Source: Adenanthera pavonina (Eukaryota > Streptophyta > Magnoliopsida > Fabales > Fabaceae). Taken from it: a stretch of DNA of 64,000 bases. The notes beneath the pieces are model-generated. The model had not been told where the DNA came from and did no database searches. It saw only the letters and a list, made by a program, of their open reading frames with translations. Where the stretch lies: contig JAIVEN010000052.1 in NCBI GenBank assembly GCA_026686845.1, positions 1 to 64,000 on the forward strand, in the 5' to 3' direction. Position numbers and translations under genes: made by a program. Of this stretch, positions 14,011 to 25,774 are shown one piece after another; positions within the stretch are counted from its first letter, which is position 1, and the number at the start of each line of letters is the position of its first letter.

Positions 14011-14731
14011 TAAAATACCAAATCTTGTGGCATTCTCCTCCTTAGTGCCTCCCGGTGAAACTTTGGAAACCTGAAACTTTCGAACAAAATGAGGTGAAAC
14101 CGGAATTCGATTGTGTTCATTTCATCAACCAAGGCTCAAATTGGTGTGAGGACGTCGGATAAACTCACTAGCTCACTTCATGTTGCAAATTTCGTGAGAT
14201 TTTCCGATTTGTTTTGCGTTTCAATGCATTTTCATAAAGTTGGATCATTCGGCCAAAATGGCGTGATGATTAAGCCAAATTGTGGACGTTTCTTCCAACT
14301 AGACTCGAATTGTTATGAGTAAGCTGCATAAACTCCCTACCTTGCTTAAAATACCAAGTCTTGTGGCCTTCTCCTCCATAGAGCCTCCCGGTGAAAGTTT
14401 GGAAACCTGAAACTTTTGAACAAAATGAGGTGAAACCGGAATTCGATTGTGTTCATTTCATCAACCAAGGCTCAAATTGGTGTGAGGATGTCCGATAAAC
14501 TCACTAGCACACTTCATGTTGCAATTTTCTTGAGATTTTCTGATTTGTTTTGCGTTTCAAAGCATTTTCATAAAGTTGGATAGTTTGGCAAAAAATTGCA
14601 TGATGATGAAACAAAATTGTTTACGTTTCTTCCAACTAGTCTCAAATTGTTGTGAGTAAGCCGCATAAACTCCCTACCTCGCTTAAAATTCCAAATCTTG
14701 TGGAATTCGCCTCCTTAGAACTTCGTGGCGA

Positions 14732-15019
14732 ATGTTTAGAAACCTGGAACTTTCGAACAAAATGAGGTTGAAGCGGAATCCAATTGGGTTTATTTCATCA
14801 ACTAATGCTCAAATTGGTGTGAGGATGTCGGATAAACTCACTAGCTCACTTCATGTTGCAAATTTCGTGAGATTTTCTGATTTCTTTTGATTTTCAATGC
14901 ATTTTCATAAAGTTGGATCGTTTGGCCAAAGTGGCGTGATGATGAAACCAAATTGTTTTCGTTTCTTCCAACTAGCCTCAAAATCTGATGGCATTCGCCT
15001 GCTTAGAACTTCGTGGCAA
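14732..15019 (+). repeat. Shortened satellite monomer (288 bp)
   Basis: The spacing between anchors drops from 336 to 288 bp. The text jumps from CCAACTAGCCTCA straight to AAATCTGATGGCATTCGCC, so 48 bp are missing, including the usual TGTGAGTAAGCCGCATAAAC segment. This removes the usual stop and explains why an unusually long open frame crosses the junction (14897-15283). That frame is a by-product of the deletion, not a gene. Confidence 0.85.
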
Positions 15020-17019
15020 ATGTTTGGTGTCCTGGAACTTTCGAACAAAATGAGTTTAAAGCGGAATCCAATTGGGTTTATTTCATCAACCAAGACTCAA
15101 ATTGGTTTGAGGATATCGGATAAACTTACTAGCTCACTTCATGATGCAAATGTCGTGAGATTTTATGATTTCTTTGGCTTTTCAATGCATTTTCATAAAG
15201 TTGCATCGTTTGGCAAAAATGGCATGATGATGAAGCCAAATTATGAACATTTCTTCCAACTAGACTCGAATTGTTGTGAGTAAGCTGCATAAACTCCCTA
15301 CCTCACTTAAAATTCCAAATCTTGTGGCATTCGCCTCCTTCAAATTTCCTGGCAAATGTTTAGAAACCTGGAACTTTCGAGCAAAATGAGGTTAAGGCAG
15401 AATCCGATTGTGTTTATTTCAACAACCAAGGCTCAAGTTGGTTTGAGGATGTCGGATAAACTCACTAGCTCACTTCATGTTGCAAATTTTGTGAGATTTT
15501 TCGATTTGTTTTGCTTGTCAATGCATTTTCATAAAGTTTGATCGTTTGGCCAAAATGCCGTGATAATGAAACCAAATTGTTTATGTTTCTTCCAACTAGC
15601 CTCGAATTGTTGTGAGTAAGCCGTATAAACTCCTTACCTCACTTAAAATTCCAAATCTGATGGCATTCGCCTCCTTTGAACTTCCTGGCGAATGTTTAGA
15701 AACCTGGAACTTTCGAACAAAATGAGGTTAAAGCGGAATCCAATTGGGTTTATTTCAACAACCAAGACTCAAATTGGTTTGAGGATGTCGGATAAACTCA
15801 CTAGCTCACTTCATGTTACAATTTTTGTGAGATTTTCCGATTTGTTTTGCGTTTCAATGTATTTTCATAAAGTTGGATCGTTTGGCCAAAATGGCGTGAT
15901 GATGAAACCAAATTGTTTACGTTTCTTCCAACTAGCCTCGAATTGTTGTGAGTAAGCCGCATAAACTCTCTACCTCGCTTAAAATTCCAAATCTGATGGC
16001 ATTCGCCTCCTTAGAACTTCGTGGCGAATGTTTGGAAACCTGGAACCTTCAAACAAATTGAGATTAAAGCGGAATCCTATTGGGTTTATTTCAACAACCA
16101 AGACTCAAATTGGTTTGAGGATGTCGGATAAACTCACTAGCTCACTTCATGTTACAATTTTTGTGAGATTTTCCGATTTGTTTTGCGTTTCAATGTATTT
16201 TCATAAAGTTGGATCGTTTGCCCAAAATGGCGTGATGATGAAACCAAATTGTTTACGTTTCTTCCAACTAGCCTCGAATTGTTGTGAGTAAGCCGCATAA
16301 ACTCTCTACCTCGCTTAAAATTCCAAATCTGATGGCATTCGCCTCCTTAGAACTTCGTGGCGAATGTTTGGAAACCTGGAACCTTCGAACAAAATGAGGT
16401 TAAAGCGGAATCCAATTGGGTTTATTTCATCAACCAAGACTCAATTGGTTTGAGGATATCGGATAAACTCACTAGCTCACTTGATGTTGCAATTTTTGTG
16501 AGATTTTCCGATTTGTTTTGCGTTTCAATGCATTTTCATAAAGTTGGATCGTTTGGCAAAAAATGGCATGATGATGAAACCAAATTGTTTACGTTTCTTC
16601 CAACTAGATTCAAATTTTTGTGAGTAAGCCGCATAAACTCCCTACCTCGCTTAAAATTCCAAATCTTATGGAATTCGACTCCTTAGAACTTCGTGGCGAA
16701 TGTTTAGAAACCTGGAACTTTCGAGCAAAATGAGGTTAAACCGGAATCCGATTGTGTTTATTTCAATAACCAAGGCTCAAGTTGGTTTGAGGATGTCGGA
16801 TAAACTCACTAGCTCACTTCATGTTGCAAATTTCGTGAGATTTTCCGATTTGTTTTGCTTTGTAATGCATTTTCATAAAGTTGGATCGTTTGGCCAAAAT
16901 TGCATGATGTTGAAGCCGAATTTTGCACGTTTCTTCGAAGTAGGCTCAAATTGTTGTGAGTAAGCCACATAAACTCCGTACCTCGCTTAAAATTCCAAAT
17001 CTTGTGGAATTCGCCTCCT

Positions 17020-18330
17020 TAGAACTTCATGGCGAATGTTTAGAAACCTGGAACTTTCAAGCAAAATGAGGTTAAACCGGAATCCGATTGTGTTTATTTC
17101 AATAACCAAGGCTCAAGTTGGTTTGAGGATGTCGGATAAACTCACTAGCTCACTTCATGTTGCAAATTTCGTGAGATTTTCCGATTTGTTTTGCTTTGTA
17201 ATGCATTTTCATAAAGTTGGATCGTTTGGCCAAAATTGCATGATGTTGAAGCCGAATTTTGCACGTTTCTTCGAAGTAGACTCAAATTGTTGTGAGTAAG
17301 CCGCATAAACTCCGTACCTCGCTTAAAATTCTAAATCTTGTGGAATTCGCTTCCTTAGAACTTCATGGCGAATGTTTAGAAACCTGGAACTTTCGATGAA
17401 ATAAAGTTAAGGTGGAATCCGATTGTGTTTATTTCAACAACCAAGGCTCAAGTTGGTTTGAGGATGTCGGATAAACTCACTAGCTCACTTCATGTTGCAA
17501 ATTTCTTGAGATTTTCCGATTTCTTTTGATTTTCAATGCATTTTCATAAAGTTGCATCGTTTGGCCAAAGTGGCGTGATGTTAAAGTCGAATTGTTCGCG
17601 TTTCCTCCAACTAGACTCGAATTGTTGTGAGTAAGCCGTATAAACTCCTTACCTCACTTAAAATTCCAAATCTTGTGGCATTCGCCTCCTTAGAACTTCT
17701 TGGCAAATATTTAGAAACCTTGAACTTTCGAACAAAATGAGGTTAAAGCGGAATCCGATTGTGTTTATTTCATCAACCAGGACTCAAATTGGTGTGAGGA
17801 TGTCGGATAAACTCACTAGCTCACTTCATGTTGCAATTTTCGTGAGATTTTCCAACTTGTTTTGCGTTTCAATGCATTTTGATAAAGTTGGATCGTTTGG
17901 CCAAAATGGCTTGATGATGAAACCAAATTGTTTACGTTTCTTCGAACTAGACTCAAATTTTTGTGAGTAAGCCGCATAAACTCCCTACCTCGCTTAAAAT
18001 TAGAAATCTTGTGGCATTCTCCTCCTTAGAGCCTCCCGGTGAATGTTTAGAACCCTGGAACTTTCAAACAAATTGAGATTAAAGCGGAATCCGATTGTGT
18101 TTATTTCATCAACCAAGGCTCAAATTAGTGTGAGGATGTCGGATAAACTCACTAGCTCACTTCATGTTGCAAATTTCCTGAGATTTTTTATTATCTTTTG
18201 CTTTTCAATGCATTTTCATAAAGTTTGATCGTTTGGCCAAAGTGGCGTGATGATGAAGCCAAATTGTGCACGTTTCTTCCAGCTAGACTCGAATTGTTAT
18301 AAGTAAGCTGCATAAACTCCCTACCTCGCT
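17020..18330 (+). repeat. Copy 2 of the duplicated ~1.3-kb satellite segment
   Basis: Matches the segment at 12700-14010 at an offset of 4320 bp. This equals 13 monomers minus the 48 bp missing from the shortened monomer at 14732, so the array between the copies is otherwise in register. Scattered single-base differences are present, for example GATGAAATAAAG here against GACGAAATAAAG in copy 1. Confidence 0.8.
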
Positions 18331-18714
18331 TAAAATTCCAAATCTTGTGGAATTCGACTCCTTAGAACTTCGTGGTGAATGTTTAGAAACCTGGAACTTT
18401 CGAACAAAATGAGGTTAAGGCGGAATCCGATTGTATTTATTTCAACAACCAAGGCTCAAGTTGGTTTGAGGATGTCGGATAAACTCACTAGCTCACTTCA
18501 TGTTGCAAATTTCATGAGATTTTTCGATTTGTTTTGCGTTTCAATGTATTTTCATGAAGTTGGATCGTTTGGCCAAAGTGGCGTGATGATGAAGCCAAAT
18601 TGTGCACGTTTCTTCCAACTAGACTCGAACTGTTATGAGTTAGCTGTGTAAACTCCCTGCCTCGCTTAAAATTCCAAATCTTGTGGCATTCTCCTCCTTA
18701 GAGCCTCCTGGTGA

Positions 18715-21700
18715 ATGTTTAGAAACCTGGAACTTTCAAACAAAATGAGGTTAAAGCGGAATCTGATTGTGTTTATTTCATCAACCAAGGCTCAAATCGG
18801 TGTGAGGATATCGGATAAACTCACTAGCTCACTTCATGTTCCAAATTTCGTGAGATTTTCAGATTTCCTTTGCTTTTCAATGTATATTCATGAAGTTGGA
18901 TCGTTTGGCCCAAGTGGCGTGATGATGAAGCCAAATTGTGCACGTTTCTTCCAACTAGACTCGAATAGTTGTGAGTTAGCCGCGTAAACTCACTGCCTCG
19001 CTTAAAATTCCAAATCTTGTGGCATTCTCCTCCTTAGAGCCTCCCGGTGAATGTTTAGAAACCTGGAACTTTCAAACAAAATGAGGTTAAAGCGGAATCC
19101 GATTGTGTTTATTTCAACAACCAAGTATCAAATCGGTGTTAGGATATCGGATAAACTCATTAGCTCACTTCATGTTGCAAATTTCGTGAGATTTTTCGAT
19201 TTCCTTTGCTTTTCAATGTATTTTCATGAAGTTGGATCGTTTGGCCAAAGTGGCGTGATGATGAACCCAAATTGTGCATGTTTCTTCCAACTAGACTCGA
19301 ATTGTTGTGAGTTAGCCGCATAAACTCCCTGCCTCGCTTAAAATTCCAAATCTTGTGGTATTCTCCTCCTTAGAGCCTCCCGGTGAATGTTTAGAAACCT
19401 GGAACTTTCAAACAAAATGAGGTTAAAGCGGAATCCGATTGTGTTTATTTCATCAACCAAGGCTCAAATCGGTGTGAGGATGTCGGATAAACTCACTAGC
19501 TGACTTCATATTGCAAAATTTTGGTGAGATTTTCCGATTTCCTTTGCTTTTCAATGTATTTTCATGAAGTTTGATCGTTCGGCCAAAGTGGCGTGATGAT
19601 GAAGCCAAATTGTGCACGTTTCTTCCAACTAGACTCGAATTGTTGTGAGTTAGCCGCGTAAACTCCCTGCCTCGCTTAAAGTTCCAAATCTTGTACCATT
19701 CTCCTCCTTAGAGCCTCTCGGTGAATGTTTAGAAACCTGGAACTTTCAAACAAAATGAGGTTAAAGCGGAATCCGATTGTGTTTATTTCATCAACCAAGG
19801 CTCAAATCGGTGTGAGGAAATCGGATAAACTCACTAGCTCAATTCATGTTGCAAATTTCGTGAGATTTTCCGATTTCTTTTGCCTTTCAATGTATTTTCA
19901 TAAAGTTAGATCATTTTGCCAAAATGGCATGATGATGAAGCCAAATTGTGCACGTTTCTTCCAGCAGGACTCGAATTGTTGTGACAAAGCAGCATAAACT
20001 CCCTACCTCACTTAAAATTCCAAATCTTCTGGCCTTCGCCTCCTTAGAACTTTCTGGCGAATGTTTAGCAACCTGGAACTTTCGAACAAAATGAGGTTAA
20101 AGCGGAATCCGATTGTGTTTATTTCGTCAACCAAGCCTTAAATTGGTTTGAGGATGTCGGATAAACTCACTAGCTCACATCATGTTGCAAATTTCGTGAG
20201 ATTTTTTATTATCTTTTGCTTTTCAATGTATTTTCATGAAGTTGGATCGTTTGGCCAAAGTGGCGTGATGATGAAGCCAAATTGTGTACGTTTCTTCCAA
20301 CTAGACTCGAATTGTTGTGAGTTAGCCGCGTAAACTCCCTGCCTAGCTTAAAATTCCAAATCTTGTGGCATTCTCCTCCTTAGAGCCTCCCGGTGAATGT
20401 TTAGAAACCTGAAACTTCCAAACAAAATGAGGTTAAAGCGGAATCCGATTGTGTTTATTTCATCAACCAAGGCTCAAATCGGTGTGAGGATATCGGATAA
20501 ACTCACTAGCTCACTTCATGTTGCAAATTTCGTGAGATTTTCCGATTTCTTTTGCCTTTCAATGTATTTTCATAAAGTTAGATCATTTTGCCAAAATGGC
20601 ATGATGATTAAGCCAAATTGTGCACGTTTCTTCCAGCAGGACTCGAATTGTTGTGACAAAGCAGCATAAACTCCCTACCTCACTTAAAATTCCAAATCTT
20701 CTGGCCTTCGCCTCCTTAGAACTTTCTGGCGAATGTTTAGCAACCTGGAACTTTCGAACAAAATGAGGTTAAAGCGGAATCCGATTGTGTTTATTTCGTC
20801 AACCAAGCCTTAAATTGGTTTGAGGATGTCGGATAAACTCACTAGCTCACATCATGTTGCAAATTTCGTGAGATTTTTTATTATCTTTTGCTTTTCAATG
20901 TATTTTCATGAAGTTGGATCGTTTGGCCAAAGTGGCGTGATGATAAAGCCAAATTGTGCACGTTTCTTCCAACTAGACTCGAATTGTTGTGAGTTAGCCG
21001 CGTAAACTCCCTGCCTAGCTTAAAATTCCAAATCTTGTGGCATTCTCCTCCTTAGAGCCTCCCGGTGAATGTTTAGAAACCTAGAACTTTCAAACAAAAT
21101 GAGGTTAAAGTGGAATCCGATTGTGTTTATTTCATCAACCAAGCCTTAATTTGGTTTGAGGATGTCGGATAAACTCACTAGCTTACATCATGTTGCAAAT
21201 TTCATGAGATTTTTTATTATCTTTTGCTTTTCAATGTATTTTCATGAAGTTGGATCGTTTGGCCAAAGTGGCGTGATGATGAAGCCAAATTGTGCACGTT
21301 TCTTCCAACTAGACTCGAACTGTTATGAGTTAGCTGCGTAAACTCCCTGCCTCGCTTAAAATTCCAAATCTTGTGGCATTCTCCTCCTTAGAGCCTCCCG
21401 GTGAATGTTTCGAAACCTGGAACTTTCAAACAAAATGAGGTTAAAGCGGAATCTGATTGTGTTTATTTCATCAACCAAGGCTCAAATCAGTGTGAGGATA
21501 TCGGATAAACTCACTAGCTCACTTCATGTTCCAAATTTCGTGAGATTTTCAGATTTCCTTTGCTTTTCAATGTATATTCATGAAGTTGGATCGTTTGGCC
21601 CAAGTGGCGTGATGATGAAGCCAAATTGTGCACGTTTCTTCCAACTAGACTCGAATAGTTGTGAGTTAGCCGCGTAAACTCACTGCCTCGCTTAAAATTC

Positions 21701-24700
21701 CAAATCTTGTGGCATTCTCCTCCTTAGAGCCTCCCGGTGAATGTTTAGAAACCTGGAACTTTCAAACAAAATGAGGTTAAAGTGGAATCCGATTGTGTTT
21801 ATTTCAACAACCAAGTATCAAATCGGTGTTAGGATATCGGATAAACTCATTAGCTCACTTCATGTTGCAAATTTCGTGAGATTTTTCGATTTCCTTTGCT
21901 TTTCAATGTATTTTCATGAAGTTGGATCGTTTGGCCAAAGTGGCGTGATGATGAACCCAAATTGTGCATGTTTCTTCCAACTAGACTCGAATTGTTGTGA
22001 GTTAGCCGCGTAAACTCCCTGCCTCGCTTAAAATTCCAAATCTTGTACCATTCTCCTCCTTAGAGCCTCCCGGTGAATGTTTAGAAACCTGGAACTTTCA
22101 AACAAAATGAGGTTAAAGCGGAATCCGATTGTGTTTATTTCATCAACCAAGGCTCAAATCGGTGTGAGGATATCGGATAAACTCACTAGCTCACTTCATG
22201 TTGCAAATTTCGTGAGATTTTCCGATTTCTTTTGCCTTTCAATGTATTTTCATAAAGTTAGATCATTTTGCCAAAATGGCATGATGATGAAGCCAAATTG
22301 TGCACGTTTCTTCCAGCAGGACTCGAATTGTTGTGACAAAGCAGCATAAACTCCCTACCTCACTTAAAATTCCAAATCTTCTGGCCTTCGCCTCCTTAGA
22401 ACTTTCTGACGAATGTTTAGCAACCTGGAACTTTCGAACAAAATGAGGTTAAAGCGGAATCCGATTGTGTTTATTTCGTCAACCAAGCCTTAAATTGGTT
22501 TGAGGATGTCGGATAAACTCACTAGCTCACATCATGTTGCAAATTTCGTGAGATTTTTTATTATCTTTTGCTTTTCAATGTATTTTCATGAAGTTGGATC
22601 GTTTGGCCAAAGTGGCGTGATGATAAAGCCAAATTGTGCACGTTTCTTCCAACTAGACTCGAATTGTTGTGAGTTAGCCGCGTAAACTCCCTGCCTAGCT
22701 TAAAATTCCAAATCTTGTGGCATTCTCCTCCTTAGAGCCTCCCGGTGAATGTTTAGAAACCTAGAACTTTCAAACAAAATGAGGTTAAAGTGGAATCCGA
22801 TTGTGTTTATTTCATCAACCAAGCCTTAATTTGGTTTGAGGATGTCGGATAAACTCACTAGCTTACATCATGTTGCAAATTTCATGAGATTTTTTATTAT
22901 CTTTTGCTTTTCAATGTATTTTCATGAAGTTGGATCGTTTGGCCAAAGTGGCGTGATGATGAAGCCAAATTGTGCACGTTTCTTCCAACTAGACTCGAAC
23001 TGTTATGAGTTAGCTGCGTAAACTCCCTGCCTCGCTTAAAATTCCAAATCTTGTGGCATTCTCCTCCTTAGAGCCTCCCGGTGAATGTTTCGAAACCTGG
23101 AACTTTCAAACAAAATGAGGATAAAGCGGAATCTGATTGTGTTTATTTCATCAACCAAGGCTCAAATCAGTGTGAGGATATCGGATAAACTCACTAGCTC
23201 ACTTCATGTTCCAAATTTCGTGAGATTTTCAGATTTCCTTTGCTTTTCAATGTATATTCATGAAGTTGGATCGTTTGGCCCAAGTGGCGTGATGATGAAG
23301 CCAAATTGTGCACGTTTCTTCCAACTAGACTCGAATAGTTGTGAGTTAGCCGCGTAAACTCACTGCCTCGCTTAAAATTCCAAATCTTGTGGCATTCTCC
23401 TCCTTAGAGCCTCCCGGTGAATGTTTAGAAACCTGGAACTTTCAAACAAAATGAGGTTAAAGCGGAATCCGATTGTGTTTATTTCAACAACCAAGTATCA
23501 AATCGGTGTTAGGATATCGGATAAACTCATTAGCTCACTTCATGTTGCAAATTTCGTGAGATTTTTCGATTTCCTTTGCTTTTCAATGTATTTTCATGAA
23601 GTTGGATCGTTTGGCCAAAGTGGCGTGATGATGAACCCAAATTGTGCATGTTTCTTCCAACTAGACTCGAATTGTTGTGAGTTAGCCGCATAAACTCCCT
23701 GCCTCGCTTAAAATTCCAAATCTTGTGGTATTCTCCTCCTTAGAGCCTCCCGGTGAATGTTTAGAAACCTGGAACTTTCAAACAAAATGAGGTTAAAGCG
23801 GAATCCGATTGTGTTTATTTCATCAACCAAGGCTCAAATCGGTGTGAGGATGTCGGATAAACTCACTAGCTGACTTCATATTGCAAAATTTTGGTGAGAT
23901 TTTCCGATTTCCTTTGCTTTTCAATGTATTTTCATGAAGTTTGATCGTTCGGCCAAAGTGGCGTGATGATGAAGCCAAATTGTGCACGTTTCTTCCAACT
24001 AGACTCGAATTGTTGTGAGTTAGCCGCGTAAACTCCCTGCCTCGCTTAAAATTCCAAATCTTGTACCATTCTCCTCCTTAGAGCCTCCCGGTGAATGTTT
24101 AGAAACCTGGAACTTTCAAACAAAATGAGGTTAAAGCGGAATCCGATTGTGTTTATTTCATCAACCAAGGCTCAAATCGGTGTGAGGATATCGGATAAAC
24201 TCACTAGCTCACTTCATGTTGCAAATTTCGTGAGATTTTCCGATTTCTTTTGCCTTTCAATGTATTTTCATAAAGTTAGATCATTTTGCCAAAATGGCAT
24301 GATGATGAAGCCAAATTGTGCACGTTTCTTCCAGCAGGACTCGAATTGTTGTGACAAAGCAGCATAAACTCCCTACCTCACTTAAAATTCCAAATCTTCT
24401 GGCCTTCGCCTCCTTAGAACTTTCTGGCGAATGTTTAGCAACCTGGAACTTTCGAACAAAATGAGGTTAAAGCAGAATCCGATTGTGTTTATTTCGTCAA
24501 CCAAGCCTTAAATTGGTTTGAGGATGTCGGATAAACTCACTAGCTCACATCATGTTGCAAATTTCGTGAGATTTTTTATTATCTTTTGCTTTTCAATGTA
24601 TTTTCATGAAGTTGGATCGTTTGGCCAAAGTGGTGTGATGATAAAGCCAAATTGTGCACGTTTCTTCCAACTAGACTCGAATTGTTGTGAGTTAGCCGCG

Positions 24701-24766
24701 TAAACTCCCTGCCTAGCTTAAAATTCCAAATCTTGTGGCATTCTCCTCCTTAGAGCCTCCCGGTGA
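18715..24766 (+). repeat. Pentamer/hexamer higher-order repeat
   Basis: The monomers form an ordered pattern. Calling the variants A (CATGTTCCAAATTTCG, CCCAAGTGGCG), B (ACCAAGTATCAAATCGG), C (AAAATTTTGGTGAG, 338 bp), D (TTCCAGCAGGACTCG), E (TTTCGTCAACCAAGCC) and F (AACCTAGAACTTTC, CTAGCTTACATC), the order from 18715 is A B C D E D E F A B D E F A B C D E. The runs 20397-22076 and 22077-23756 are successive five-monomer units of 1680 bp and are nearly identical. Presence or absence of C converts between 5-mer and 6-mer units. Confidence 0.85.
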
Positions 24767-25546
24767 ATGTTTAGAAACCTGGAACTTTCAAACAAAATGA
24801 GGTTAAAGCGGAATCCGATTGTGTTTATTTCATCAACCAAGGCTCAAATCGGTGTGAGGATATCGGATAAACTCACTAGCTCACTTCATATTGCAAATTT
24901 CATGAGATTTTTTATTATCTTTTGCTTTTCAATGTATTTTCATGAAGTTGGATCGTTTGGCCAAAGTGGCATGATGATGAAGCCAAATTGTGCACGTTTC
25001 TTCCAACTAGACTCGAACTGTTATGAGTTAGCTACGTAAACTCACTGCCTCGCTTAAAATTCCAAATCTTGTGGCATTCTCCTCCTTACAGCCTCCTGTT
25101 GAATGTTTAGAAACCTGGAACTTTCAAACAAAATGAGGTTAAAGCGGAATCCGATTGTGTTTATTTCATCAACCAAGGCTCAAATTGGTGTGAGGATATC
25201 GGATAAACTCACTAGCTCACTTCATGTTGCAAATTTCATGAGATTTTTTATTATCTTTTGCTTTTCAATGTATTTTCATGAAGTTGGATCGTTTGGCCAA
25301 AGTGGCATGATGATGAAGCCAAATTGTGCACGTTTCTTCCAACTAGACTCGAACTGTTATGAGTTAGCTGCGTAAACTCACTGTCTCGCTTAAAATTCCA
25401 AATCTTGTGGCATTCTCCTCCTTAGAGCCTCCTGTTGAATGTTTAGAAACCTGGAACTTTCAAACAAAATGAGGTTAAAGCGGAATCCGATTGTGTTTAT
25501 TTCATCAACCAAGGCTCAAATCGGTGTGAGGATATCGGATAAACTC

Positions 25547-25774
25547 ACGAGCTCACTTCATGTTGCAAATTTTGTGGGATTTTCCGATTTCTTTTGCTTC
25601 TCAATACATTTTCATAAGGTTGGATCATTTGGCCAAAATGGCATGATGATGATGCCAAATTGTGCACGTTTCTTCCAACTAGACTGGAATTGTTGTGAGT
25701 AAGCCGCATAAACTCCTTACCTCGCTTAAAATTCCAAATCATGTGGCATTCTCCTCCTTAGAGCCTCCTGTTGA
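25547..25774 (+). repeat. Block I-type tract inside block III monomer
   Basis: The monomer anchored at 25439 starts as block III (AAAGCGGAATCCG, GGATATCGG), then changes to block I text from CACGAGCTCACTTC onward. It carries GTGGGATTTTCC, CTCAATACATTTTC, GATGATGATGCC, the rare GACTGGAATTG and CCTCCTGTTGAATG. The tract is almost identical to the monomers at 8350 and 8686, about 16.8 kb away, and the following monomer returns to block III type. Gene conversion is the simplest reading; a small excised and reinserted circle is an alternative. Confidence 0.75.

Larger units (their letters stand above)
9358..18378 (+). repeat. 336-bp satellite array, block II
   Basis: The same satellite in the same orientation, but a different subfamily from block I. 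The pre-anchor segment is mostly CGCCTCCTTAGAACTTCCTGGC instead of the block I form, the middle is GGATCGTTTGGCC, and several monomers have TTTGTTTTGCG and CCAAATTGTTTACG. The change takes place within about one monomer: the one starting at 9358 is transitional, with GTGTAGAAACC and TGTCTAAAATTTCG. Monomers here are more divergent from each other than in block I, with occasional 1-bp length changes and one shortened copy at 14732. Confidence 0.95.

Noticed and set aside
14897..15283. A 128-codon open frame in the satellite
   Set aside because: It exists only because the monomer at 14732 lost 48 bp including the usual stop; the two ends are ordinary satellite frames.
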